The notes beneath the pieces are model-generated. The model was given only the letters and a program-made list of their open reading frames with translations, did not search any database and was not told the origin of the DNA. This document shows positions 42,922-51,886 of a stretch of DNA of 64,000 bases, one piece after another. The number at the start of each line of letters is the position of its first letter. The stretch's first letter is position 1. The DNA comes from Neobacillus vireti (lineage in GTDB: Bacteria; Bacillota; Bacilli; Bacillales; Cytobacillaceae). The stretch spans positions 248,206-312,205 of the forward strand of contig NZ_LDNB01000017.1 in assembly GCF_001026695.1 (NCBI RefSeq), read 5' to 3'. The position numbers and the translations under genes are program-made.

Positions 42922-43536
42922 ATGATGACAAACGTTAAATTAGCTGTCATATATTACAGCATGGGTGGAACGAACTATCAGCTATCAAAGTGGGCCGAAG
43001 AAGGGGCAAAAGAAGTGGGGGCAGAAGTAAAGGTATTAAAAGTGCCTGAACTTGCACCGCAATCTGTGATTGAGGGTAATCCAGGCTGGAAAGCACATGT
43101 TGAAGCCACCGCACATGTGCCTGAGGTAAAATTAGAGGATATAGAGTGGGCTGATGCCATTATTTTCAGTGTTCCGACCAGATTTGGGAATATGCCTGCA
43201 CAAATGAAGCAATTCCTCGATACTTGTGGCGGGCTTTGGTTTCACGGTAAGACAGTCAATAAAGTGGTGAGTGCGATGTCCTCAGCGCAAAATCCTCATG
43301 GCGGCCAAGAGGCAACGATTTTATCGCTTTATACCTCCATGTACCATTGGGGAGCGATCGTAGCAGCACCAGGTTACACTGATCCGGTAATTTACGGGTC
43401 TGGGGGTAATCCTTACGGAACAAGTGTTACAGTGGGGCAAGATGGAAAAATGATTGAAGATGTGGAAGCAACGGTTAAACACCAAGCTAAACGGACAGTT
43501 TCGGTTGCTGAATGGGTGAAAAAAGCGAATCAATAA
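42922..43536 (+). CDS. wrbA: WrbA-type NAD(P)H:quinone oxidoreductase
   Basis: The start is ATG 42922, 7 bp after AAAAGGAG. The open frame extends upstream without a site. The 204-residue flavodoxin-like protein has the FMN-binding loop YYSMGGTNYQL, FSVPTRFGNMPAQMKQFLD (about 80), and GGQEATILS (about 122), the WrbA pattern. It reduces quinones by two electrons and so limits redox stress. It forms a single-gene unit before the T-box. Confidence 0.9.
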   Translation: MMTNVKLAVIYYSMGGTNYQLSKWAEEGAKEVGAEVKVLKVPELAPQSVIEGNPGWKAHVEATAHVPEVKLEDIEWADAIIFSVPTRFGNMPAQMKQFLDTCGGLWFHGKTVNKVVSAMSSAQNPHGGQEATILSLYTSMYHWGAIVAAPGYTDPVIYGSGGNPYGTSVTVGQDGKMIEDVEATVKHQAKRTVSVAEWVKKANQ

Positions 43537-43639
43537 CCGAGAAAGTGCAGATTAGGGAACCTGATTGGTTCTCTTTTTTGTAGAAATTTTCAAAAAATTC
43601 TATTGACTTTTTCGCCATTTCTATGGATAATCAAATAAA

Positions 43640-43890
43640 TTGAAATAGAAAATGGTATGGGACTAGTAAACCTTTGGAACATGATAGAGAGTGAAACCCA
43701 CAGGCTGGAAGGTTTCTCACGGAAAAAAGCTTGAACCTGCCCTCACACGCCGCTTATGTAAACATGAGACGCCTGCCTGCGTTATGGGTTCAAAGTGGGT
43801 GTGAGCGCTGTGCTCGTCATCAATTAAGGTGGTACCGCGGAAACGATTTTTCCGTCCTTTTTTATAGGACAGAAGAATCGTTTTTTATTT
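43640..43890 (+). promoter_or_regulatory. T-box riboswitch, proline-specific, controlling proBA
   Basis: The leader holds the T-box core AAGGTGGTACCGCGG (43826-43840), which forms the antiterminator with uncharged tRNA. The competing terminator is AACGATT (43842-43848) with AATCGTT (43876-43882) and an inner GTCC/GGAC, then a T-run. In Stem I the specifier loop reads GAA-CCT-GCC, so the specifier is CCT (43736-43738), a proline codon. Low charged tRNA-Pro would thus switch on proB and proA, as in Bacillus subtilis. Confidence 0.93.
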
Positions 43891-43914
43891 TTTTAAAGAA
43901 AGGTTCGAACTGAG

Positions 43915-45027
43915 ATGAAAAAACAGCTGGTGGTTGTAAAGATTGGGAGCAGCTCACTTACAAATGTATTGGGGACGATTTCTGAAGAGAAGATGCGCGA
44001 CCATGTTGAGGCACTTGCGTTTTTAAAAGCACAGGGTCATGAATTGATCGTTATTTCGTCTGGAGCAGTTGCGGCAGGATTTGGAGCCCTTGGTTATCCA
44101 ACTCGTCCAAAAAGTACTGCCGGGAAACAAGCGGCCGCGGCTGTCGGGCAAGGGCTATTAATGCAGAATTATCTTCAGCTGTTTAAAGAGTTTGCTATCG
44201 TACCTGCTCAAATTTTATTAACCCGCGAAGACTTTTACAGCCAAGTTCGGTTTCATAATTTATTTAATACAATGACCGAGCTGCTACAAAAAGGTGTAAT
44301 CCCAATCATTAATGAAAATGATTCCGTGGCGATTGAAGAATTGACCTTCGGTGACAATGATTTACTGTCTGCACTTGTGAGTGGATTTCTGCATGCCGAT
44401 GCGCTAATTATTTTAACGGATATTAATGGGCTTTATGATGGAAATCCAAAAGTTTCAAAAGAGGCAAAAAAATATCATTTTATTCCCGAGGTTTCTGAAA
44501 ATCTGCTCGGAGTTGCAGGTGAAAGTGGTTCATCCATTGGCACAGGCGGTATGAAGTCGAAGTTATTGGCAGCAAAAAAGGCATTATCACTTGGTGTCAG
44601 CGTCTTTGTCGGCACTGGAGTTGGCAAGGAAAAACTGGCCGATATTTTAGCTGGAAAAGGGGATGGGACGTATATAGGCGGCCCATTCCAAACACAAATG
44701 CAAATGAGAAAGCAATGGATTGCCTATCACTCCCAAGTCGGCGGAGTGATAGAAATCGACGAGGGGGCAGAGAAAGCCATTCTTTTCCAAGGGAAAAGTT
44801 TGCTGCCCGTTGGTGTTACGAAGGTAATTGGTGAGTTTAACGCACTGGATGTTGTTGTGGTCCGAAACCAAAACGGGAAAACCGTCGGAAAAGGGCAGAT
44901 TTATTATTCTTCTAAGGATTTATTACTGGTAAAAGGCTTACCAAGTGAACAGTCGAAGGGATATTCGATTAACAAAAAAGCAGAAGTGATCCATCGTGAT
45001 AATTGGGTCACCATGCCAAAGGAGTGA
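43915..45027 (+). CDS. proB: Glutamate 5-kinase
   Basis: The 370-residue protein has an amino-acid kinase domain (VVKIGSSSLT, VISSGAVAAG, INENDSVAIEELTFGDNDLLSALV, GTGGMKSKLLAAKKA) and a C-terminal PUA domain (about 275-365). It phosphorylates glutamate, the first step of proline synthesis. It lies 25 bp after the T-box terminator and 7 bp before proA. Confidence 0.96.
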   Translation: MKKQLVVVKIGSSSLTNVLGTISEEKMRDHVEALAFLKAQGHELIVISSGAVAAGFGALGYPTRPKSTAGKQAAAAVGQGLLMQNYLQLFKEFAIVPAQILLTREDFYSQVRFHNLFNTMTELLQKGVIPIINENDSVAIEELTFGDNDLLSALVSGFLHADALIILTDINGLYDGNPKVSKEAKKYHFIPEVSENLLGVAGESGSSIGTGGMKSKLLAAKKALSLGVSVFVGTGVGKEKLADILAGKGDGTYIGGPFQTQMQMRKQWIAYHSQVGGVIEIDEGAEKAILFQGKSLLPVGVTKVIGEFNALDVVVVRNQNGKTVGKGQIYYSSKDLLLVKGLPSEQSKGYSINKKAEVIHRDNWVTMPKE

Positions 45028-45034
45028 AAGTGGG

Positions 45035-46276
45035 ATGAGTGAGTTACTCGAAAAGGCTAGAAAATTAAAAAAAGCAGCAAAACAGATGGCGATGCTTTCA
45101 GCTGATGAAAAAAACGATGCGTTAGCGAAAATGGCGGACCGATTAATGACTGAGAAAGAATGGATTTTAAGCGAAAATGCCAAGGATCTTGCAGCTGGAA
45201 AGGAAAAGGGATTACCTGTTCCACTGTTAGACCGCTTGCTTTTATCGGAGGAAAGAATTGACCAGATTGTTGATGGAGTTCGCCAGTTAATAGATTTGGA
45301 GGATCCAATTGGTGAAACCATCGAGGCATGGGAGCGGCCAAACGGCTTGCAAATTGAAACTGTTCGGGTCCCGCTTGGGGTTATTGGAATGGTGTACGAA
45401 GCCCGGCCCAATGTTACGGTGGATGCCGGAAGCCTTTGTTTGAAAGCGGGAAATGCAGTGCTTTTAAGAGGCAGCTCCTCAGCGATACATTCCAATAAAG
45501 CACTTGTTCATGTCATGCGTGGGGCGCTTGCAGGAACGGCAATTCCAGCGGATGCCGTCCAGCTATTGGAGGATACGCGCCGCGAAACAGCGGCGGAAAT
45601 GTTTAAATTAAACGAATACTTAGATGTGCTCATCCCTCGGGGCGGGGCAGGGTTGATTCAATCGGTCATCAAAAATGCCACTGTTCCCGTGTTAGAAACT
45701 GGCGTTGGCAACTGTCATGTTTTTATTGATGAAACAGCGCAACACAAAATGGGGATTGGTATTGCCCTAAATGCGAAGTTACATCGGCCATCTGTCTGTA
45801 ATGCAGCAGAAACGTTGCTAATTCACGAAAAATGGCCCTATTTATCAGACCTGTTACAGTCCCTTCATGATCAAGGGGTTGAATTGCGGGGGAGTGAAGA
45901 ATTAGTCTCCGGCTTTTCTTTTGTCGCAACAGCAACAGTGGAAGATTGGCACACGGAATTTCTTGCACCGATTTTAGCAGTAAAACTCGTGAGCGATGTG
46001 AAAGAAGCCATTGAACATATCGACCAATATGGAACAAAACACTCTGAAGCGATTATTAGTGAAGATACTGAAAATGTGCGGTTATTTTTCAAGGCAGTGG
46101 ATGCGGCTGTGCTTTATCATAATGCCTCGACTCGTTTCACCGATGGCGAACAATTTGGCTATGGTGCAGAAATTGGCATCAGTACCCAAAAGCTGCATGC
46201 CCGCGGGCCAATGGGATTGAAGGCTTTAACGACCACAAAAGCGATTGTACAGGGAACTGGGCAAATTCGCTCATAA
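45035..46276 (+). CDS. proA: Gamma-glutamyl phosphate reductase
   Basis: The start is ATG 45035 with AAAGGAG upstream. The frame is open 13 codons further into proB. The 413-residue protein belongs to the aldehyde dehydrogenase fold and shows VPLGVIGMVYEARPNVTVDA, LLRGSSSAIHSN, VPVLETGVGNCHVFID and the ending GPMGLKALTTTK typical of ProA. It makes glutamate semialdehyde with NADPH. It is co-transcribed with proB. No proC or proI is adjacent. Confidence 0.96.
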   Translation: MSELLEKARKLKKAAKQMAMLSADEKNDALAKMADRLMTEKEWILSENAKDLAAGKEKGLPVPLLDRLLLSEERIDQIVDGVRQLIDLEDPIGETIEAWERPNGLQIETVRVPLGVIGMVYEARPNVTVDAGSLCLKAGNAVLLRGSSSAIHSNKALVHVMRGALAGTAIPADAVQLLEDTRRETAAEMFKLNEYLDVLIPRGGAGLIQSVIKNATVPVLETGVGNCHVFIDETAQHKMGIGIALNAKLHRPSVCNAAETLLIHEKWPYLSDLLQSLHDQGVELRGSEELVSGFSFVATATVEDWHTEFLAPILAVKLVSDVKEAIEHIDQYGTKHSEAIISEDTENVRLFFKAVDAAVLYHNASTRFTDGEQFGYGAEIGISTQKLHARGPMGLKALTTTKAIVQGTGQIRS

Positions 46277-46287
46277 AATTTTTGTTT

Positions 46288-46312
46288 AGCGCTGAATAGG
46301 CGCTTATTTTTT
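46288..46312 (+). terminator. Terminator of proBA
   Basis: AGCGC and GCGCT pair around a short loop, followed by TTATTTTTTT. Confidence 0.7.
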
Positions 46313-46372
46313 TGCTTTCTGTTATACTTAAATATACAAACATACATTCTCGTATAGCAGGTTGGTGTTCAA

Positions 46373-48649
46373 ATGTCAGATGATATTCATATTTCCGTAA
46401 GAACTCTTGTTGAACATGTGTTCCGGAGCGGCAGTATTGATTCCCGTTTCCGCTCCCAAGCGACGCTTCTAGATGGGACAAGGATACATCAGAAAATCCA
46501 AAAAACGTATCAAGAGGGGGATCAAAAGGAAGTTTATCTTCGAGCTGAAATTGCTTATGATGGTCTTACCTTCCTTATTGATGGCAGATGCGATGGGCTT
46601 TTATTTCGAGATGGCAGGGTGATGGTCGATGAGATAAAGTCGTTCTCGCAGCCACTCGAGCAAATCGAAGGGGAAGGTTACCTTGTTCATTGGGCGCAGG
46701 CAAAATTTTATGCCTATATGTATGCAAAAGCAAACGCTCTAACGGAAATCCTTGTCCAGCTAACCTATGTCCATGTGGAAACAGAAGCAAAAAGATATTA
46801 TCAAAAGAACTGCACATTATCGGAACTAGAGACATTTGTATTTGAGGTGATTGAAGGCTACGCCCCTTATGCCAAGCTGCAGCATGAGCATCGACTCGAA
46901 CGAAATGAAAGTTGTAAAGAATTAACTTTCCCGTTTAAAACGTATCGTGAAGGCCAGCGGAAACTAGCTGGAGCTGTTTATAAAACGATTGTAGATAAAA
47001 AAAATCTGTTTGCTAAAGCGCCAACAGGAATCGGCAAGACAATTTCCACTCTTTTCCCAGCAGTGAAGGCAATAGGGGAAGGCCCCCTAAACCGTGTTTT
47101 CTACCTGACTGCCAAAACAATTACTCGAACGACGGCAGAGGAGGCATTCTCCCGGATGCGTACAGGCGGTCTTTGTATGAACACGGTCACAATTACAGCA
47201 AAGGACAAGGTTTGTTTCAAGGAAGAAACGAATTGTCAAAAGGATTACTGCGAGTTCGCGGATGGGTATTATGACCGAGTTAATGACGCAATTCTTGATA
47301 TTTTATCAAATGAAAACGGGATGACCCGTGAGGTAATCGAAGCCTATGCCCGTAAGCATACTGTCTGCCCGTTTGAATTTTCGCTTGACCTTGCCTATGC
47401 CGTTGATGCCATTATTTGCGATTACAATTATATTTTCGACCCGAGGGTATCGCTTAAGCGATTGTTTGAAGAACAAAAGAAGTCAACCGTATTATTGGTC
47501 GATGAGGCTCATAATCTCGTTGACCGCGGCCGGGAGATGTTCTCATCCTCATTAAACAAAGAAATGTTTCTCCAATTGAAAAAAGACTTTAAGGGTGTCA
47601 ACAAAGTGATATATGGGGCTGCAAGCAAGTTAAATTCCTCATTCATTTCTTTGAAAAAAGCAAATGCCGACAAGAATGAATTTATCTTAGAGCAGCTGGA
47701 TGAAGCGTTTTTAGAACAGCTTTTTCAATTTGTAGAGGATACAGAGCAGCAACTTCTAACAAATAGCTCTCAAAGTCTAGTAGAACCCTACTTCATGGTG
47801 AATAATTTTTTGAAAATCTCCGAGCTTCTTGATGAGCACTATGTCATTTACGCGGAGAAAAATAAAAACGATTTGGTGCTTAAGCTGTTTTGCATCGATC
47901 CCTCAAAGCTGCTTAAGCAAATGGGGAAAGGGTACCGCTCAAAGGTGTTCTTCTCAGCAACACTCTCTCCATTACCGTATTATCAAGATATACTCGGCGG
48001 GAATGAGGAGGATTATGCGCTCTCCATCCCGTCGCCATTTTCAATTGAACAAGTCGATGTCTTTATTAAACCATTGTCCACTCGCTATAGGGATCGGGAA
48101 CAAACGAAGGACTCGATGGTAACGATGATAAAATCGTTAATTAAAAACCGGCCGGGGAATTATTTGATATTTTTCCCGTCCTATCAATATTTACTGTCCG
48201 TTTATGAACAATTCAAACTATCAGATGAAGAAACGCAAACAATCATTCAATCGACCGGGATGACAGAAGCAGAGAGAGAGGCATTTTTGGCGGCGTTTAT
48301 GCCTGATCAAAAAGAAACCCTACTCGGATTTGCTGTTCTTGGCGGGATTTTTTCTGAAGGAGTAGACTTAATTGGAGATCGATTAAATGGAGTTGTCGTG
48401 GTTGGAGTTGGGCTGCCACAGCTTTGTTTTGAACGCAACCTTATCAAGGATCATTTTTATAAAAAGGACAAGAATGGCTTTGATTATGCTTATGTGTACC
48501 CTGGGATGAACAAGGTCTTGCAAGCAGGGGGAAGATTGATTCGGTCGGAAATGGATCATGGGGCAATTATCCTTGTCGACGACCGCTTTCTCCAAATGCA
48601 GTATCAAATGCTCTTGCCTCCCGAATGGAGAGACTATACAATCATTTAA
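46373..48649 (+). CDS. PD-(D/E)XK nuclease-XPD/DinG helicase fusion
   Basis: The 758-residue protein joins two modules. Residues about 1-180 look like a Cas4/RecB-type nuclease (LRAEIAYDGLTFLIDGRCDGLLFRDG, then VDEIKSF with the acidic and Lys residues, and HWAQAKFYAYMYA). Then comes an XPD-type helicase with Walker A APTGIGKT (about 220). Its Fe-S cysteines are in VCFKEETNCQKDYCEF and HTVCPFEF. Box II is LLVDEAHNL, and motif VI is QAGGRLIRSEMDHG. It should be a 5'-3' DNA helicase for repair. Bacillus DinG has a different (exonuclease) N-terminus, so this is another family. Confidence 0.88.
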   Translation: MSDDIHISVRTLVEHVFRSGSIDSRFRSQATLLDGTRIHQKIQKTYQEGDQKEVYLRAEIAYDGLTFLIDGRCDGLLFRDGRVMVDEIKSFSQPLEQIEGEGYLVHWAQAKFYAYMYAKANALTEILVQLTYVHVETEAKRYYQKNCTLSELETFVFEVIEGYAPYAKLQHEHRLERNESCKELTFPFKTYREGQRKLAGAVYKTIVDKKNLFAKAPTGIGKTISTLFPAVKAIGEGPLNRVFYLTAKTITRTTAEEAFSRMRTGGLCMNTVTITAKDKVCFKEETNCQKDYCEFADGYYDRVNDAILDILSNENGMTREVIEAYARKHTVCPFEFSLDLAYAVDAIICDYNYIFDPRVSLKRLFEEQKKSTVLLVDEAHNLVDRGREMFSSSLNKEMFLQLKKDFKGVNKVIYGAASKLNSSFISLKKANADKNEFILEQLDEAFLEQLFQFVEDTEQQLLTNSSQSLVEPYFMVNNFLKISELLDEHYVIYAEKNKNDLVLKLFCIDPSKLLKQMGKGYRSKVFFSATLSPLPYYQDILGGNEEDYALSIPSPFSIEQVDVFIKPLSTRYRDREQTKDSMVTMIKSLIKNRPGNYLIFFPSYQYLLSVYEQFKLSDEETQTIIQSTGMTEAEREAFLAAFMPDQKETLLGFAVLGGIFSEGVDLIGDRLNGVVVVGVGLPQLCFERNLIKDHFYKKDKNGFDYAYVYPGMNKVLQAGGRLIRSEMDHGAIILVDDRFLQMQYQMLLPPEWRDYTII

Positions 48650-48691
48650 CAATCAGGTTATTTGCACTAAATAATCGAACTGGAATGAAGT

Positions 48692-48738
48692 TTGACTATT
48701 TAATCAAACTTTTATAAAATTAGATTAAATAATCTAAT
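48692..48738 (+). promoter_or_regulatory. Promoter with overlapping palindromic operator, satD-like gene
   Basis: TTGACT (48692-48697) and TAAAAT (48715-48720) are 17 bp apart. The inverted repeat AATTAGATTA (48718-48727) and TAATCTAATT (48730-48738/39) begins in the -10 and runs to the ribosome binding site. It looks like an autoregulatory operator. Confidence 0.55.
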
Positions 48739-48753
48739 TAGGGTGAGCGAAGC

Positions 48754-49560
48754 GTGAAAACGAAGCATAATCCAATATCAATTTTTATATTAGATGTCAG
48801 TAATTCGTCGGCCGAAGATATGGGAGATAAACTTACGGTCTATCTAGATGAGATGGTGAAATGGATCACCATTTGGACCAAAAACCACGGACAAGTAAAA
48901 GTGAAGCATCGAGCTGGTGATGAAATCATCTTCGTCAGCAATGGCTATTCAACAGCCTATATCATCGCTTTTTATGTAAGCAGGTTTTGGAAATATCGGA
49001 ATCACAAACCTTATTTTGGTTTGTCTTTTGGGGATATCGATCGGGAACTGGACGAAGTCGATATCGAGACATGGATTCATCCGTTGATTAAGCAGGCCCG
49101 ATATGCGAACGATTTGTTGAAACAAGAACAAAATCGGCTCCCCTTTAAATTTGAGCTTGACCAATTTTATTTAGGTGATCGAAATATCCCTGTTTTATAC
49201 AACCAGTTTCGCTATGAATTCGAGACGTTATTTAACACAATTCTGCAATTGCAGCACACTCTCATCAAAGAACAAACGTACATCCAGGAGCTCGTATGTT
49301 CCTTTTATCTCATATTGCAGCAGCAAAAAGCAGTTGGGGAACTGCTTGGCAAAACAGCGCCTACTATTTCGAGTCATTTCAAAAAAGGAAAAAGCGAAGA
49401 AGTCCTCCGTACCTTTCATGAATTGATTAATGTACTAAATTCCTTACAAAAAAACAGCTTTCAAGGTATAGCGGGTAACCCAATGGAAACAGCTGAGAGG
49501 TTACATGATTCGATTAGAAGTCATTTGATGGACAATATAAACCTGCTGCTTATTAACTAG
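48754..49560 (+). CDS. SatD-like protein with probable C-terminal HTH
   Basis: The GTG start follows AGGGTGAGC. The 268-residue protein resembles the SatD family: an N-terminal ISIFILDVSNSSAEDMGDKL part and HRAGDEIIFVSNG (about 50), similar to nucleotide-cyclase-like folds. Near the C-terminus QQQKAVGELLGKTAPTISSHFKKGKSEEV (about 185-215) looks like a helix-turn-helix. It is followed by a DUF3307 membrane gene 12 bp downstream. The pair occurs together in other Firmicutes, but the function is not known to me. Confidence 0.72.
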   Translation: MKTKHNPISIFILDVSNSSAEDMGDKLTVYLDEMVKWITIWTKNHGQVKVKHRAGDEIIFVSNGYSTAYIIAFYVSRFWKYRNHKPYFGLSFGDIDRELDEVDIETWIHPLIKQARYANDLLKQEQNRLPFKFELDQFYLGDRNIPVLYNQFRYEFETLFNTILQLQHTLIKEQTYIQELVCSFYLILQQQKAVGELLGKTAPTISSHFKKGKSEEVLRTFHELINVLNSLQKNSFQGIAGNPMETAERLHDSIRSHLMDNINLLLIN

Positions 49561-49572
49561 AGAGGAGAAACC

Positions 49573-50436
49573 ATGCTTATTTTAAGTCTCATTCTCGCCC
49601 ATCTTATTGCTGATTTTTATTTGCAAACAGATAATATGGTGCGGGAAAAGTATAAAAACCTTAAGAAGCATTTGGCTCATCATTTTTTAATGACGGCGTT
49701 GGTTCTTAGCGGCTATTTGATTTTTCACTATACCCGATTAAATACCCTTAATTATTTCCTTTTCCCTTTGGTTTTTATTGTTTTTTCTCATTTTCTGATT
49801 GACTTCATAAAAATCAAACTGCTTGATACGATTAAAATTACAAACGAAGAGAACATGAAGCGGCTTAGTTTTTTCCTATTGGATCAATTGCTCCATCTAG
49901 GGATGATTTTGCTTACATGTCATTTTTTTATTGGTTTAGAGATATCAAAAATAAGCGAAGTTTTCCAGGAAGGGCATAAGTTAAGCCCGATAAATGCCGT
50001 TTTGTTTATCCTCATCATTGTGATTCTTACCACTAGTGTTAGCGGACATTTAATAAGGATTCTTTTAGGGTCGCTGCCGAACCAGCTGCTAAGCTTTGAA
50101 GGAAAATATGCTTTTAAAGCTAATAGACATGAGGATCAGTTTGCACATTCAAATGTCGGAAAAAAGGAACTAACCGAGGAATTTCATTACACCATATTTT
50201 CTAAACACGATCTTTCTCGCGGGAAATTAATCGGTTATATTGAAAGATTGCTAGTTTTAGTGTTGACATTTTACAGTGCCTACCCAGCCATCGGGTTTAT
50301 TGTTGCAGCAAAATCAATTGCCAGGTTTAAACAAATGGATGACCGGGATTGGGCAGAGTATTTCTTGCTCGGCACACTTACTTCGATGTTCATTGGCATC
50401 TCGCTTGGGATTATATTACGGGAAGTTTTGACTTGA
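49573..50436 (+). CDS. DUF3307 membrane protein
   Basis: The 287-residue protein has about six to seven membrane segments. The opening LILSLILAHLIADFYLQTDNMVREKYK is the DUF3307 hallmark, with His10 and Asp14 in the first segment. AGAGGAG precedes the ATG. It probably works with the SatD-like product from the same unit. Function unknown. Confidence 0.82.
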   Translation: MLILSLILAHLIADFYLQTDNMVREKYKNLKKHLAHHFLMTALVLSGYLIFHYTRLNTLNYFLFPLVFIVFSHFLIDFIKIKLLDTIKITNEENMKRLSFFLLDQLLHLGMILLTCHFFIGLEISKISEVFQEGHKLSPINAVLFILIIVILTTSVSGHLIRILLGSLPNQLLSFEGKYAFKANRHEDQFAHSNVGKKELTEEFHYTIFSKHDLSRGKLIGYIERLLVLVLTFYSAYPAIGFIVAAKSIARFKQMDDRDWAEYFLLGTLTSMFIGISLGIILREVLT

Positions 50437-50547
50437 AACAGATTTTTTTCTTTGCTAGATAATAAATTACGTTGAATGTGGATTAATTTCTAATTTTAAG
50501 AGATACTGTTTGAAGGAAGATTTAAAAAATAGGAGGGAACTACTACC

Positions 50548-50817
50548 ATGACTAAAATTGAAGTAGGCGAAATTTTTACTATCAGCGATGAAAATGACCA
50601 AGAACAAGAGGTTGAAGTACTAGGAGTAATGACGATTGAAGGGTCTGACTACGTCGCAGTTGGTTTTGCGGAAGACGTACAACAAGAAACGGATGAAGAT
50701 ATTGATATCTTCTTTCTAAAGGTCGATGAAGATGGAGATTTTTCCGCGATAGAAAGCGATGAGGAATTTGACAAAGTATCGGCGGCGTTTGATGAAATGA
50801 TGGATGAGGACGAGTAA
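50548..50817 (+). CDS. DUF1292 family acidic protein
   Basis: The 89-residue strongly acidic protein matches the DUF1292 pattern (GEIFTISDENDQEQEVEVLGVMTIEGSDYVAV, then FFLKVDEDGDFSAIESDEEFDKV). AGGAGGG lies before the ATG. The family is widespread in Firmicutes, but no activity is known. It is a single-gene unit with a terminator at 50831. Confidence 0.88.
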   Translation: MTKIEVGEIFTISDENDQEQEVEVLGVMTIEGSDYVAVGFAEDVQQETDEDIDIFFLKVDEDGDFSAIESDEEFDKVSAAFDEMMDEDE

Positions 50818-50830
50818 GTTGTTGAAGAAT

Positions 50831-50858
50831 GAGGGGGGATATACCTCTCTTTTTTTTG
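50831..50858 (+). terminator. Terminator of DUF1292 gene
   Basis: GAGGGGG and CCTCTC pair around GATATA, followed by eight T. Confidence 0.65.
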
Positions 50859-50951
50859 AAATTTTACCATTTTTCCAATTGGAAAAATTATGTATGTATT
50901 AGGTGGCTTATGGCATACTGTTAGGGAGAATATCATTAAAGGAGAGACGTA

Positions 50952-51200
50952 ATGCAAATTGAAGAAGGAACGAAATATCAAATTTCTCAAGGGGTCCAGG
51001 GAAATTTTAACTCCGCTGAATCGCTTACGGTGATTGCTTACAATGGAATTACGGTTCAGTTCACACTTGGAGAGGGTAAAGGCCATGGTTCAATGCCCAT
51101 TGAACATTTGTCCTATCTTCTAAAAAAATCAAACTTAACGCAAATACCAAATAAAAGAGCCTTTTTGAATATGGATAATAGTGATGAACAGATTGTCTAG
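50952..51200 (+). CDS. Small hypothetical protein
   Basis: The 82-residue soluble protein has AAAGGAGAGACGT before its ATG and is followed by a strong terminator. The first 50 residues (KYQISQGVQGNFNSAESLTVIAYNGITVQFTLGEGKGHGSMPIEHL) suggest a small beta-barrel of SH3-like kind. Family and role are not recognised. Confidence 0.68.
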   Translation: MQIEEGTKYQISQGVQGNFNSAESLTVIAYNGITVQFTLGEGKGHGSMPIEHLSYLLKKSNLTQIPNKRAFLNMDNSDEQIV

Positions 51201-51233
51201 TTTCCTTTTTTGAGCGACCATGTCCTGCCTAAA

Positions 51234-51266
51234 AAAATTCCCAACCGCGTAAGGTTGGGAATTTTC
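51234..51266. terminator. Bidirectional terminator
   Basis: AAAATTCCCAACC (51234-51246) and GGTTGGGAATTTT (51253-51265) pair perfectly between two convergent genes. Confidence 0.9.
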
Positions 51267-51270
51267 GTAT

Positions 51271-51666
51271 TTAGTTTGAATCCGCTGGTTCGTTGCCCAT
51301 AAATTTCCCATCAAAAAAAACAGCCATTATTACATTTCCATTTTTATTCGTAAAAGGAACTCCAACGATGATCATTCCCGCTTGATTATGCTTCAGTACT
51401 TCGATAGAATTTGCGCCATTCCATTTAAACCCATCTTTGTTAAGATTTTTTTCAGCTGTCTTAAATTCATTTCCGCTAATAATTTTTGCTACAATTTTAT
51501 TTCTTTCAGCTCCAAAAAGTGGTGTAACGTCGTGGCATCCACAATCGTCAGGTTCGGTGACTGTGGATGGATCGGTTGGTTCCGCAGCCTTTGCGGTATT
51601 CCCTGTAGTCACGAACAACGATAATGCAATTAAGCCTCCACATAATACTGTTAAAAATTTCTTCAT
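51271..51666 (-). CDS. Secreted hypothetical protein
   Basis: The start is ATG at 51666, preceded on the reverse strand by AAAGGAGGAAAACAG. The frame is open 29 codons further without a site. The 131-residue product has a Sec signal peptide (KKFLTVLCGGLIALSLFVTTGNTAKA) with cleavage near residue 27. The short mature domain has a CGC pair and the pattern AERNKIVAKIISGNEFKTAEKNL. No family is recognised. It is probably released outside or held at the wall. Confidence 0.75.
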   Translation of the reverse strand: MKKFLTVLCGGLIALSLFVTTGNTAKAAEPTDPSTVTEPDDCGCHDVTPLFGAERNKIVAKIISGNEFKTAEKNLNKDGFKWNGANSIEVLKHNQAGMIIVGVPFTNKNGNVIMAVFFDGKFMGNEPADSN

Positions 51667-51775
51667 CTGTTTTCCTCCTTTTTTTAAACTCCTATACTTG
51701 ATTCTCTTTTTTACGACAAAATCCTTTAAAAACTTTGGAAAAATATACGACAAATGCCATAATTTATTACAATTT

Positions 51776-51788
51776 GGTGTCAGGCACC
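51776..51788 (+). repeat. Copy of dispersed motif GGTGTCAGGCACC
   Basis: The exact 13-mer is part of a 19-mer, GGTGTCAGGCACCATCGAG, which recurs at 53379 inside trhO. Here it lies in the gap upstream of the secreted-protein gene. Confidence 0.7.
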
Positions 51789-51839
51789 ATCGAGATTGAT
51801 AGTTTTATAGAAATTTACGTAAAAAATGGTACAAGTATA

Positions 51840-51886
51840 AAAAAGGCTGCCTTCTCCAAAATTTTGAGAAGGCAGCCTTTTTTTAT
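51840..51886. terminator. Strong terminator after GH18 gene
   Basis: AAAAAGGCTGCCTTCTC (51840-51856) pairs perfectly with GAGAAGGCAGCCTTTTT (51866-51882). It serves the reverse-strand glycosyl hydrolase gene. Confidence 0.9.

Noticed and set aside
43731..43913. Forward frame of 60 codons before proB
   Set aside because: It lies wholly within the T-box leader, whose conserved elements explain the sequence.
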